Origin: JBJHAX01 sp050480705 | Lineage (GTDB): Bacteria; Actinomycetota; Nitriliruptoria; Nitriliruptorales; Nitriliruptoraceae | NCBI GenBank assembly: GCA_050480705.1 | Contig: JBJHAX010000010.1 | Span: forward strand, 3,423-67,422 | DNA: 64,000 nt | Direction: 5' to 3' | Shown here: positions 53,344 through 61,910 of the stretch, piece after piece | Numbering within the stretch: position 1 is the first letter of the stretch | Layout: every line of letters begins with the position of its first letter | Notes under the pieces: generated by a model | Databases searched by the model: none | Told to the model about the DNA's origin: nothing | What the model saw: the letters and a program-made list of their open reading frames with translations, nothing else | Program-made: the position numbers and the translations under genes

Positions 53344-53876
53344 ACGCGGCAGTAGCCCGGCGGCGGCTCCTCGCACGTTCGTCGGACCCCCGAAACGCCC
53401 AGCAGCCTGGTCGGCGACGAAGCCCGCGAAGCCGGACAGAGAATCCTGCCACCATGCCGTGGAGGGATGGTTGCAGGTTTCCCGAAACGCCGTAAATGAT
53501 GGTGTCAACTGGCCCAATCCAGGTCGGGCGCGGGAGCGTTTCGATGGAATCACATCCGGACAGTCGAGTTTTCACACGCCAGACAGACCCCGCAGCCGGC
53601 GCCGTGCTGTCGACGTCGATGTGTTGCCGCGACCCGGTCTGCCACTTCCGTGCATGCCAGGGCGACAACGAGGGTGTGGCGGGTCGACCTGCCGAAGACT
53701 GGGCGTTGCAGGCGAGGCTGCGGCCGATCAGGACCGTCCGCAGCGTTCTTCTGTGATCTGGGGTGAACCGTTTGCCCGCGTCGTTCGTCTCAGGCAGTGT
53801 CGGTGTGGATGATGCGGATGATGTGTGGTGGGTCTCGTAGCGGCGACGGCACGGTGGTGAAGGTGGCGGATCGTGC
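53344..53876. other. Intergenic stretch upstream of the sigma factor gene
   Basis: About 530 bp without a convincing gene. It contains repeat copy 2. A weak inverted match to sequence near 51762 (AGAAGAACG) occurs at 53744-53752. The last 60 bp hold the sigma factor promoter, not recognised. Confidence 0.5.
53459..53494 (+). repeat. 36-bp direct repeat, copy 2
   Basis: Same as the copy at 51838-51873 except for one base (GAA for GAT). The two copies are 1621 bp apart and flank the HEPN-MNT pair. Sequence outside the repeat is not alike. Confidence 0.85.
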
Positions 53877-53906
53877 GTGGTGAATGGTGGCGGCGAGCGC
53901 GAGCGC

Positions 53907-54443
53907 ATGTTCGATCCTGAGCCGGCACTGGTTCGTGATGCGGCGAGTGGTGACCTCGATGCGTTCGAGGAACTCGTTCGCGGCCTGCAGGGGCCGGTGT
54001 GGCGGTTCGTGCTGGGCATGGTGCGTGACCCGGCGCTGGCGGAGGATGTGACGCAGGAGACGTTCCTGCGGGCGTTCGACCGGATGGGTTCGTTCCGGTT
54101 CGAGTCGAGGTTCTCCACGTGGGTGTTTCAGATCGCGCGCAACCAGGCGGTCGACGCGCTGCGCCGCCGGGACCGACAGCGGCAGGTCGCGGTGACGCTG
54201 GTCGACGACACCTCCCCGCCCGAGGGGCTGCACAGCGAGGTGGAGGCGGCGATCGCGACGTTGTCGGACAGGCTGCGTGCGGCCCTGCTCCTGGTCGAGG
54301 TCGCGGGGTTTTCGTGTCGTGAGGCGGGCGAGATCCTCGGGGTCCCGGCCGGCACCATCAAGAGTCGCCTGTTCCACGCGCGGCGGCAGCTCGTCGACTG
54401 GTTCACCGCAGACGCGGACTTGCGCGAGGAGGACGGCCGGTGA
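53907..54443 (+). CDS. ECF-type RNA polymerase sigma factor
   Basis: 178 residues. Region 2 has AFEELVRGLQGPVWRFVLGMVRDPALAEDVTQETFLRAFDRMGSFR; region 2.4 has FSTWVFQIARNQAVDALRRRDR. Region 4 has IATLSDRLRAALLLVEVAGFSCREAGEILGVPAGTIKSRLFHARRQL. A standard small ECF factor. The ATG at 53907 was chosen; GTG at 53877 or 53880 would add about ten residues. The gene end overlaps the anti-sigma gene by 4 bp, so the sigma factor and its regulator are coupled. Confidence 0.93.
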   Translation: MFDPEPALVRDAASGDLDAFEELVRGLQGPVWRFVLGMVRDPALAEDVTQETFLRAFDRMGSFRFESRFSTWVFQIARNQAVDALRRRDRQRQVAVTLVDDTSPPEGLHSEVEAAIATLSDRLRAALLLVEVAGFSCREAGEILGVPAGTIKSRLFHARRQLVDWFTADADLREEDGR

Positions 54444-56269
54444 GATGCGACGCCGCGCGACGCCTGCTGTCGGACCGTTTCGACGAGGCGCTGGCCGCTG
54501 ACGACGAGGTGCTGCTCGACCAGCACCTGGCCTCGTGCGAGGCGTGCGCGGAGTTCTCGGCGACGTTGGACGTGGTACGACGATCGGTCCGGGTGAGTGT
54601 CGCTGCCCCGACCCCGGATGTCGCGACGGCGGTTCGCGCCCGACTGGACATGGGAGCAGGACGACGCGCGGCAGGGCGTGGTGAGCTTCCGTCGTGGCGG
54701 TCGGTGGCCGCGGTGTTCGTTGCGGCGCTGGTGCTCGCCGGGGCGGTGATCGGGCTGTCCGGTCCGGGTACGGCGCAGGCGACCGACGTGACCGCGCTGG
54801 TCATGGACGGGCAGCGGAAGTTGACCGCGCTGTCGGCGAAGGTGGTGGTGGTCGAGCACGGGTGGCATCCGCAGGTGCCGCGGCGGGTGCACGCCGGAAC
54901 GCTCGACTACGCGGCGCCGGAGTCACTGTCGCTGTCGCTGCAGGACGTGACCGACTACCCGGATGGGCGCTGGCCCGCGAACGACGTCGTCGTGTCGGTC
55001 GTGGGTCCCAAGGCGTGGCAGTCGGGCCTTGCGAGGTGTCCGGTGGGGGCCATGCCGGGATGCCTCGAGGATCGGCCAAGAGCACGCGTCGTGGACGGTC
55101 GCGAGCCATTCAATGAGGTTGATCCGGTGCCTTTGGACCTGGTCTTGCCGGTCGACAGCCTCGCGATCGCGTCGCTGACCGCTGATCGTGACCCACGCAT
55201 GGACGGCGGGCGCGAGGTGATCGACATCGAGGTGTCCGCCGCCCAGATCGCACCGCTGCTCGACGGGATCCTTCAGGTCGGCAACTGGCGCGGGGTGCAT
55301 CCGACGGATCGAGCCAGGGTCACGCTGGATGCCGAGGCGGGCGTCCTCGTCGCGGTCGAGGTCGTCGCGTCGAGTGGCGCCGAACGTGACCGGTGGGCCG
55401 CGGCGCAGGGCCATGCCGATGAACCAGGCCAGACGATTCTCACGTGGCGGCTTCGGGACGTTCGGCTCAACGAGTCCGCCGATCCAGTTTTCGCGGATCC
55501 TCCGGAAGACGCGGTCACGGTGGATGACGGGTTCGTCGACGATCAGCGGTTCGGGATCACGCCGGGATGGCTGCCTGACGGGATGAGCGCGCATCGCGCC
55601 GGCCGCGTCGGAGATGTCGAGGTGGCCAGTTTCACCGACGGGCGGGCGTGGGTCGTGGTGCGATCCATTGACGAGTGGTCAGCCGAGCGGCTGTTCGGAC
55701 GTCATCGGGATGCCGTTCGTCGTGTCGTGCTCGACGACGGCGGCACCGTCTACCTCGCCGACGGCGGCACCCGCGTGCTCATCCATGCCGCTTCGGTCGA
55801 TCTGGAGATCACGGGCAGTGTCTCCTCCGACGATCTGCTGCGGATCGCGGCGAGCGTGCCGGTCACCGGGCAACCGGTGCCCCGCACCTGGGCCGAAGCC
55901 GCAACGACATCGCTTCGTGACGTGGCTCTTGCTCGTCCCGAGCTGCTGCATGCGCCCGGGTTGGACGGTTTCGTGGGCCCGGCCGTGGCTGTCGACGGCA
56001 GCCAGGTCGTGCTGTCCTACACGTCCGGCGGCGACCGCACCTTCTCGCTGACCCAGCTTGCGGAACACCGGCTCGGACCTCCGGTGGACGGTGTCGTGCA
56101 TTCTGTCCAGATCCGCGGTGTGACCGGCCGATACACACCGGCACGCGGCACGCTTGAGTGGGTCGAGGACGGGCACGTCATCACGCTGCGCAGCACGACG
56201 ATGACGGGTGCGGAGCTCGCAGAGATCGCGGAGGCGCTCGAACCGCTCGGCACGGCCAACCGACCGTGA
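54440..56269 (+). CDS. Transmembrane anti-sigma factor with large extracytoplasmic domain
   Basis: 609 residues. A cytoplasmic zinc-binding anti-sigma domain, H29-x3-C33-x2-C36 in DQHLASCEACAEF, is followed by one membrane helix (about 86-106, AAVFVAALVLAGAVIGLSG). About 500 extracytoplasmic residues follow. Their start (TALVMDGQRKLTALSAKVVVVEHG) resembles the LolA/RseB-like fold, and FGITPGWLPDGMSAHR appears further on. So one protein seems to combine RseA- and RseB-like parts. It is preceded by a GTG start (GTGA overlap) with GAGGAGG. Probably releases the sigma factor upon an envelope signal. Confidence 0.85.
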   Translation: MRCDAARRLLSDRFDEALAADDEVLLDQHLASCEACAEFSATLDVVRRSVRVSVAAPTPDVATAVRARLDMGAGRRAAGRGELPSWRSVAAVFVAALVLAGAVIGLSGPGTAQATDVTALVMDGQRKLTALSAKVVVVEHGWHPQVPRRVHAGTLDYAAPESLSLSLQDVTDYPDGRWPANDVVVSVVGPKAWQSGLARCPVGAMPGCLEDRPRARVVDGREPFNEVDPVPLDLVLPVDSLAIASLTADRDPRMDGGREVIDIEVSAAQIAPLLDGILQVGNWRGVHPTDRARVTLDAEAGVLVAVEVVASSGAERDRWAAAQGHADEPGQTILTWRLRDVRLNESADPVFADPPEDAVTVDDGFVDDQRFGITPGWLPDGMSAHRAGRVGDVEVASFTDGRAWVVVRSIDEWSAERLFGRHRDAVRRVVLDDGGTVYLADGGTRVLIHAASVDLEITGSVSSDDLLRIAASVPVTGQPVPRTWAEAATTSLRDVALARPELLHAPGLDGFVGPAVAVDGSQVVLSYTSGGDRTFSLTQLAEHRLGPPVDGVVHSVQIRGVTGRYTPARGTLEWVEDGHVITLRSTTMTGAELAEIAEALEPLGTANRP

Positions 56270-57519
56270 AGAAGATGACCCTGAAGAAGCTGGCCGTCTA
56301 CCTGCTTGTGGCGTCACTCGGTCTGGTGACCGGCGGTCTCGCCGTCGGCGTGCTCCAGACCCCGGCTGCGGCCCCCCGACTCGAGCCGGCACCTCCCGCC
56401 GCGCCCGGCGGGACGGGCGAGCAGGCCCCGCCGTCGCCGGAGACGATCCGGATCGGTGATGAGCAGCTGCTGCTCGTGTGGACGGCGGGTGGCCTCGATG
56501 ACACGCTCGATGACGATCTGTCGAGCCTGGGTTCGGTGGAGCACGTGACGGTCGTCGCGGGCGATGTCGCCCGGCTCGCGGGTTCGCGTCGCGCCGGCGG
56601 GGCACCGGTCGATCAGCCCGGCGACGGATGGTCGATCCCCCTCGACGCGCTCGCCATCGACCCGGGCGCCTATGCCGCGACGCAACCCAAGGCGGACCAT
56701 CTGACGATCAGTCGGCTCGCCCCCGGGCAAGCGCTGCTCAGCGAGACGTCCGCGCAGCTGCGGCAGCTGACCGCCGGCGACGTGCTCACCTTCGATGGCG
56801 GCACGACCCTGACGGTCGGCGGGGTGATCGACGACGTCGTCGCGGCAGGCGCCGAGGTGATCGTCCACCAGCGCGACGGCGAATCGATAGGGGTGACGAC
56901 GCCGCGGTTCGCGCTGGTCATGCACACCGGCGACCGGGCTGCCCTCGAGCAGCGCATCCGCCAGATCGTCGACGGCGACGTGCGTGTCCGTGCACCCGGC
57001 GAGACACCGTTCCTGCGGCACGGCGACGCGGTGCTCACCAAGGCGCAAATCAAAGCCACGTTCGGCGAGTTCGCCCACCAGCACACCCCCGGCAGCCAGG
57101 CCATCCGGCAGGACCTGGCCTGGGTCGCAGAACACATCGTCGACGCCGACGTGCCGATCATCGGCCGGGTTCGATGCCATCGAGGGATCGTCACGCAGCT
57201 GACCGGCGCAATGACCGAACTCGCCGACCGTGGCCTCGAACACCTCGTCGACCCCGACCAGTATGCGGGCTGCCACACTTCGCGACTGATCGCGCCCGAC
57301 GCCGCCATCTCACACCATGCCTGGGGTATCGCCGTCGACATCAACGCCGACGACAACCCCTACGGTCAACCGTCCGCGCAGGACCCCCGGCTGGTCGAGA
57401 CCATGCAACGCTGGGGATTCACGTGGGGCGGATTCTGGCTGGTTCCCGACGCCATGCACTTCGAGTACATCGGTCCGCCTGAGCTCGACGCCGCCAAGAT
57501 CGTCCCGCAGGTTCGCTGA
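56266..57519 (+). CDS. M15-family D-Ala-D-Ala carboxypeptidase-like protein
   Basis: 417 residues. An N-terminal membrane helix or signal (LAVYLLVASLGLVTGGLAVGVL) precedes a Pro/Ala linker, a region of about 230 residues with no recognised motif, and a C-terminal M15 peptidase domain. The domain has zinc ligands in SHHAWGIAVDINADDNP (His and Asp) and MHFEY (His), plus ETMQRWGFTWGG. The substrate would be the peptidoglycan stem. Translation overlaps the anti-sigma stop (GTGA), making a sigma, anti-sigma and wall-peptidase operon. GTG 56266 is the chosen start; an ATG at 56275 is close. Confidence 0.85.
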   Translation: MKKMTLKKLAVYLLVASLGLVTGGLAVGVLQTPAAAPRLEPAPPAAPGGTGEQAPPSPETIRIGDEQLLLVWTAGGLDDTLDDDLSSLGSVEHVTVVAGDVARLAGSRRAGGAPVDQPGDGWSIPLDALAIDPGAYAATQPKADHLTISRLAPGQALLSETSAQLRQLTAGDVLTFDGGTTLTVGGVIDDVVAAGAEVIVHQRDGESIGVTTPRFALVMHTGDRAALEQRIRQIVDGDVRVRAPGETPFLRHGDAVLTKAQIKATFGEFAHQHTPGSQAIRQDLAWVAEHIVDADVPIIGRVRCHRGIVTQLTGAMTELADRGLEHLVDPDQYAGCHTSRLIAPDAAISHHAWGIAVDINADDNPYGQPSAQDPRLVETMQRWGFTWGGFWLVPDAMHFEYIGPPELDAAKIVPQVR

Positions 57520-57557
57520 CACGCGAGCCTCACCAGATGTCTGCTGGCAGCAACGTC

Positions 57558-57594
57558 CGATCGGACTCCACTCTCGGAGTGACTGAACCGATCG
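57558..57594. terminator. Nested stem-loop after the M15 gene
   Basis: CGATCGG/CCGATCG outer arms (7 bp) and ACTCC/GGAGT inner arms (5 bp), with 7 unpaired bases on one side. It begins 39 bp beyond the stop and 46 bp before the cupredoxin ATG. It is either a terminator or part of the next leader; no T tract. Confidence 0.4.
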
Positions 57595-57639
57595 CCTCGG
57601 TGATGCGTCCAACATGCACTTCCGAGACCAAGGCCCGTC

Positions 57640-58203
57640 ATGCGCGTCCGCACCGTGTCCGCCCTCGTCATCCTGCTCCTCGTCGTCGCAGCTCCGGCAG
57701 CAGCGGGCGGCGGCGGGCACGCCGACGGCTCGAACTGGACGTGCCGAGCATTCCTCGAAGGTGACACGATCACCATGCACGACAGCTGCTTCGACGGGAT
57801 CGGGCACGTCGTCGACGTTGGGACGACACTCACCGTCGTCAACGAAGGCGCGCTTCCGCATACGTTCACCGCCGTCGACCGAACGTTCGACACGGGCACG
57901 CTTCAACCGGGCGAGTCGGCGCAGATCACCGTCGAAGAACCTGGCCCCCATCCCGTCTACTGCACCCTGCACGCCAGCCTCGACGGCCGTGGCATGGCTG
58001 GACTGCTGGTCGTCAACGACGTCGCAAGCGATGAGCTGGCCGAACCGGTGACACAACCCGCCCGCGCCGAAACCACCGAAGAATCGGCCGCCACGAGATG
58101 GGCCTGGTGGACCCTCAGCCTCGCCGTGGTGCTGCTGACCGTCGCCACGATCGGTGCTCTGCGGATGCGTCGCGGCACATCATCGACGTCCACGGTTGAG
58201 TGA
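57640..58203 (+). CDS. Membrane-anchored type I copper (cupredoxin) protein
   Basis: 187 residues. A signal peptide (LVILLLVVAAPAAAG) is followed by a cupredoxin domain with the copper ligands His (LPHTFTAV), Cys and His (PVYCTLHAS) and Met (GRGMAG), matching the His-Cys-His-Met set of type I sites. An additional Cys pair lies in NWTCRAFLEG and HDSCFDG. A C-terminal helix (WAWWTLSLAVVLLTVATIGAL) and basic tail anchor it outside the cell. Electron carrier of unknown partner. Confidence 0.88.
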   Translation: MRVRTVSALVILLLVVAAPAAAGGGGHADGSNWTCRAFLEGDTITMHDSCFDGIGHVVDVGTTLTVVNEGALPHTFTAVDRTFDTGTLQPGESAQITVEEPGPHPVYCTLHASLDGRGMAGLLVVNDVASDELAEPVTQPARAETTEESAATRWAWWTLSLAVVLLTVATIGALRMRRGTSSTSTVE

Positions 58204-58272
58204 CACCCCTGCACACCCGGCCGGAGCAACGAATGGGCACGGCAACCGTCCAACCAGCATCGGGAGAACTGG

Positions 58273-58884
58273 ATGCACCAGCGGATGATCGGATGGCACC
58301 AGGCCGCAATGATCGCCGCGTTGACCGGCATGCTCACGGGGTGCGGATTGTTGCGCGATGCCGGTCCCACTGACCGCGGCGCCGATCGAGTCGTCGTGTT
58401 GGCCAAGGTCGACGGGTGGCGTGACGGGCTCGCGCAGGCGACCGGGGACCCGTACGCGCTGATCGAGATCGTCGACCCCGCAGCTGCCGAGCAGGCTTGG
58501 CACGACAACGTTCCCGCGGACCTACCCGTGGCCGACGGCGACCCGGCGGATCCGGGCGTCTATCGCCCGCTTGCGGCCGACGTCGACCTCGACCGTTCCA
58601 CGCTGGTCGTCTATTCGTCCGGCCAGTCGAGCAGCTGCCCGGGATGGGTCGACGATCTGTCGTTCACCGAAGGGCGCATCGAGGTCGCCCTGACGACCAC
58701 GGCAGGACCAGGTCAACCATGCACGGACGACTTCCAGCCCTACCGGCTTGTTCTCGCCGTTGACTCCGACGTGCTCCCGTCCAGCAGCCAATTGCCCGTC
58801 GAACGCATCGACGTCGTCTCGGACAACCTCGTCGATGTCGCAGGGCGAGCCGTCGCCTACCCGGCCGACCGTGCCACCCGTTGA
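58273..58884 (+). CDS. Putative lipoprotein, unknown function
   Basis: 203 residues with a lipoprotein-type signal (AAMIAALTGMLTGCG, Cys24 in the lipobox). The rest is rich in Asp, Ala and Val with two further Cys (SSSCPGWVDD and GQPCTDD) that could form a disulfide. DLDRSTLVVYSSGQSSSCPG hints at a small beta-sheet protein. No family recognised. It lies 70 bp after the cupredoxin gene in the same direction and may be co-transcribed. Confidence 0.65.
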   Translation: MHQRMIGWHQAAMIAALTGMLTGCGLLRDAGPTDRGADRVVVLAKVDGWRDGLAQATGDPYALIEIVDPAAAEQAWHDNVPADLPVADGDPADPGVYRPLAADVDLDRSTLVVYSSGQSSSCPGWVDDLSFTEGRIEVALTTTAGPGQPCTDDFQPYRLVLAVDSDVLPSSSQLPVERIDVVSDNLVDVAGRAVAYPADRATR

Positions 58885-59035
58885 CACCGCCTCACGTTCT
58901 GACACGCGAGACCCTCCACACGTCCAGCCGACGGCTTGGCTGTCGCGCCGCCACGACCGGGGTGCCGATGAGAAGCGGCGGCGACCGTCGTCTGCATACG
59001 GTCCGGTGAACGACGCGCATCGAGGGAGCGGCACG

Positions 59036-59605
59036 ATGAGACCACTTCGCTACGCGATCAACGTCACGCTCGACGGCTGCTGCCATCACGAGGCGGGGCT
59101 GCCCCCCGACGAGGAGTCAATGCGCTTCTGGACCGCGCAGATGCAACGAGCCGATGCCCTGCTGTTCGGCCGAGTGACCTACGAGATGATGGAGTCGGCA
59201 TGGCGGCGGCCAGCCTCGGGCAGGTGGCCTGACTGGATGGGGCAACGGGACATCCCGTTTGCCGAGACCATTGACCGGGCGAGAAAGTACGTCGTGTCGG
59301 GCACGCTGAGCGGCGTCGACTGGAACGCCGAGCTCGTGCGAGGCGACCTGAAGCAAGCAGTCCAGCAGCTCAAGCAGGAACCCGGCGAGTGCCTGTACGT
59401 AGGTGGCGTCACGCTTCCTGTCGCGTTGGCAGATCTGGGACTGATCGACGAGTACGAGTTCCTCGTGCACCCGGTCCTCGCCGGACACGGGCCAACCTTG
59501 CTCGCCGGTCTTTGCGAACGCATCCAGCTCGAGCTCGTGGATCGCCAGCAGCTGCGGTCGGGGGCGGTCGCCATGCGATACCAGCCCACGCGAGTTGCGA
59601 CGTGA
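59036..59605 (+). CDS. RibD C-terminal/dihydrofolate-reductase-like protein 1
   Basis: 189 residues of the DHFR-like RibD_C fold: INVTLDGCCHHEAG at the N terminus, RADALLFGRVTYEMMESAWRRP, KYVVSGTLSGVDWNAELV, CLYVGGVTLPVALADLGLIDEYEFLVHPVLAGHGPTLLAG. The family covers NADPH-dependent reductases of riboflavin-like or unknown substrates and is not involved in thymidylate synthesis. The ATG at 59036 has GGGAG upstream. It is unrelated in operon structure to the second copy at 60398. Confidence 0.88.
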   Translation: MRPLRYAINVTLDGCCHHEAGLPPDEESMRFWTAQMQRADALLFGRVTYEMMESAWRRPASGRWPDWMGQRDIPFAETIDRARKYVVSGTLSGVDWNAELVRGDLKQAVQQLKQEPGECLYVGGVTLPVALADLGLIDEYEFLVHPVLAGHGPTLLAGLCERIQLELVDRQQLRSGAVAMRYQPTRVAT

Positions 59606-59852
59606 CGCGATGCGTCCTGGCACGGCAGCCGCAGCCTCGAGGACCATCAACGGACCGCCACCGTGCCGCCGACACCGCATAACGAGCTGGCTGACGTCGG
59701 CATTGCGATCGCTGCACGCCAGAACGCCCGATTACTGCGCGCTCATCCCCTCATCGACATGGAACCGTCCGGCTGACCGGGGATCGACCGCATGACGAAC
59801 CCGTACGTTGCGAGTCCAGCAGGGCACAGCAGGACAACGACCTCGGTGGCTG

Positions 59853-60272
59853 ATGGTAAGCAACCCACGGGACAAAGATGATCGACGCTTGCGGGCCACC
59901 CCGTGGCTGATGATCAAGGCCGCCCTGCCGGCGGCAGTCGGCGCGGGACTGCTGGCCATCGCCGAGCACCCCGTCCAGTTGCTGGTGACGGCGGTGCTGG
60001 TGCCGATCGTCACCGCCGGCCTCGTGGGTCGGCACGGCTTGCCGGACAGCAGCTCGCGGCTGCCCAGCGTCCTTCAAGGCGTCTTCGTTGGCGCCTACCT
60101 TGGCGTTGTCGCTGCCGCGGTGGTGCTGGATGCGTGGGACTGGACGATCGTGGTCTGGATCGTTCCGCTGTGCGTGCTGTTTCCCGCCGTGATCCCGGCA
60201 CGACTGCGCGGCCCACTCATGGCGAAGATCGAGGTAGACGAGGACGCCGTCGAACGCACGCGCTGGAAGTAG
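59853..60272 (+). CDS. Small membrane protein, unknown function
   Basis: About 139 residues with three or four hydrophobic helices (AALPAAVGAGLLAIAEHPVQLLVTAVLVPIVTAGLVG, VLQGVFVGAYLGVVAAAVVLDAWDWTIVVWIVPLCVLFPAVIPARL). It starts NPRDKDDRRLRATPWLMIK and has a short acidic C-terminal tail. The start is uncertain: TTG 59808 gives 154 residues. No recognised family. Confidence 0.55.
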   Translation: MVSNPRDKDDRRLRATPWLMIKAALPAAVGAGLLAIAEHPVQLLVTAVLVPIVTAGLVGRHGLPDSSSRLPSVLQGVFVGAYLGVVAAAVVLDAWDWTIVVWIVPLCVLFPAVIPARLRGPLMAKIEVDEDAVERTRWK

Positions 60273-60397
60273 GCGCACGGTGGACGAGGCTCCTCGCGAC
60301 CGTCGGGTTGAGCAGCGGGCACACGCAACCTGAACCGCGGGCACCGGCGCACGCACCTCCACCGGGCAGATTGCGGATCAGGCGTTATGGGCCGGCG

Positions 60398-61039
60398 TCA
60401 GTCGTCATTCCCGGCTCTGCTCATGTCGCCGGTAGCGGGCGTGCCGTCGGCGAGCCCGTAGCGCAGATACACGGTGCCACTAGGACCGGCCTTCGGCGGT
60501 TCGAGGAGCCTGACGTTGGTGGGAACAGCACCACCATCGAACACCTTCTTTCCGACGCCGAGCACGACCGGGTGCACCCACAGGTCGAGCCGGTCGAACA
60601 GCCGCTCACGCAGCAGCGTCTGTACCAGGTTCAGGCTGCCGACCACTTTCACGTGCTCGTGCCGATCACGGATCTCACGCACCGCACCAGCCAGGTCGGG
60701 GCCGAGCTGCGTCGACCCTTGCCACGACAGGTCGGGCCTGCCTCGGGACGCCACGTACTTCGGGACGCTGTTGAACAGCGTGGCGATCCCGTCGTCCTCG
60801 CCACCTTCCTGGTACGGCCAGTACGACGCGAAAATCTCATACGTTCGCCGACCGAGCAGCAGCGCGTCCGTGCCCTCGTACGCGGCGCCGATCTGCGCCC
60901 CCGCAACCTCGTCCATGAGAGGCGCCTGCCAGCCCCCGAACGGGAACCCCACCGGGTCCTCATCCGGGCCACCAGGCGACTGCCCAACGAGATCGAGGGT
61001 CGCGAACAGTTCAATGTCGATCATTCCCATGCCATCCAC
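60398..61039 (-). CDS. RibD C-terminal/dihydrofolate-reductase-like protein 2
   Basis: 213 residues with the same DHFR-like fold as the gene at 59036: IDIELFATLDLVGQSPGG, DALLLGRRTYEIFASYWPY, FNSVPKYVASRGRPDLSW, VVGSLNLVQTLLRERLFDRLDLWVHPVVLGVGKKVFDGG. The N terminus has three nearby Met codons (61039, 61030 and 61024) and the true start is unclear. Cytosolic; probably NADPH-dependent; substrate unknown. The two copies are only distantly similar, so they are not a recent duplication. Confidence 0.87.
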   Translation of the reverse strand: MDGMGMIDIELFATLDLVGQSPGGPDEDPVGFPFGGWQAPLMDEVAGAQIGAAYEGTDALLLGRRTYEIFASYWPYQEGGEDDGIATLFNSVPKYVASRGRPDLSWQGSTQLGPDLAGAVREIRDRHEHVKVVGSLNLVQTLLRERLFDRLDLWVHPVVLGVGKKVFDGGAVPTNVRLLEPPKAGPSGTVYLRYGLADGTPATGDMSRAGNDD

Positions 61040-61193
61040 CGGTGCGTCGGTTGACTCGGTCAGGAGTTAGACCTGTCGGCACGCGAAAACTCATCGCTGC
61101 CACAGCGCCGGACCACGTACTGGTCGACCGGCTCCGATCGAACCTCGGCAATCATGCGTCTGGCAGCGAGCGTGCAGAGACGAAGAATCCGGG

Positions 61194-61544
61194 TCAAGAC
61201 CTGCTGGCTGGTCCAAGTGACCGCGAGCGGCGACCAAGCAGGATCGTCACGGTGAGAAACGTCGCAGAACCCAGCGCCACGGCCTGCGCGATCCGATCCA
61301 GGCGCTGCCCGGTGCAGTGCCGGAACGCGCGTTCCAAGTACTCCCCGTCAGGAACATCACGCCACTGATCGAGGTCGAGAGATAGGGCGTTGCCGCAGCG
61401 TTCGCGCTCGTGGTCTCCCGGCCCGAGCGTGGAGATCGGCCAGAACAACAGCGCCAGAATTACCACGACCCCAGCAAGGGCCACCCAAACAGGCGCGAGC
61501 CAACCGACTGACCTCACCATGCACGGCGCCGCTTCTGTGCCCAT
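61194..61544 (-). CDS. Small two-helix membrane protein, unknown function
   Basis: 116 residues from the ATG at 61544. One helix near the N terminus (VGWLAPVWVALAGVVVILALLFW) and one near the C terminus (IAQAVALGSATFLTVTILLG) flank a loop with two Cys (ERERCGNALSLD, FRHCTGQRLD), probably outside the cell and disulfide-linked. No known family. An extension to 61616 is possible but looks non-coding. Confidence 0.5.
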   Translation of the reverse strand: MGTEAAPCMVRSVGWLAPVWVALAGVVVILALLFWPISTLGPGDHERERCGNALSLDLDQWRDVPDGEYLERAFRHCTGQRLDRIAQAVALGSATFLTVTILLGRRSRSLGPASRS

Positions 61545-61735
61545 CAGCAGATCGTAGCCACCGGTGCACTCGTCAAACTGCGGACGCACGCATAAACACT
61601 GGCGAGGACCAACCACAGAGCAAGGGCACTACGCGCTTCCCTGTTAACCACCACGATCTCGCCGACACGGTGGCGTGCCCCCAAAAACCTCCGGCGTTCC
61701 CGCTCCTACACCACTACGTGGGACTCACCCTGCCG

Positions 61736-61811
61736 TGGAGCTGGAGAGGGGACTCGAACCCCTGACCTGCCGCTTACGAGGCGGCTGCTCTGCCGTCTGA
61801 GCTACTGCAGC
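61736..61811 (-). tRNA. tRNA-Thr (anticodon CGU)
   Basis: 76-nt cloverleaf including an encoded CCA. D stem GCTC/GAGC, anticodon stem GCCGC/GCGGC with loop CTCGTAA (anticodon CGT, reads ACG), T arm AGGGG-TTCGAGT-CCCCT. The acceptor stem has one C-C mismatch at the fifth pair. Discriminator base T, allowed for Thr. It lies between holB and a small membrane protein gene, the usual sort of integration target, but no element is attached. Confidence 0.95.
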
Positions 61812-61910
61812 GTACGCGCGCGGAGGGTAGCCAGCCCGCCGAACCCTCGACGACCCCGAGACGCGTGAACACCGGCTGATTGGCGCCGGTTGGCGCCGCC
61901 ACCGCGCCGT

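Noticed and set aside
51762..53752. Possible insertion-sequence terminal inverted repeats (AGAAGAACG at 51762-51770 and its complement at 53744-53752)
   Set aside because: A 9-11 bp match, no transposase and no clear target duplication; it can arise by chance.
52700..54118. 472-codon minus-strand frame ending in the nucleotidyltransferase
   Set aside because: Everything before 53281 lacks protein character and crosses the repeat and the sigma factor gene; the ribosome binding site and family start support 53281.
61736..61811. tRNA-Thr as an integration site of a mobile island
   Set aside because: No integrase, no duplicated tRNA end, and housekeeping genes on the right side.
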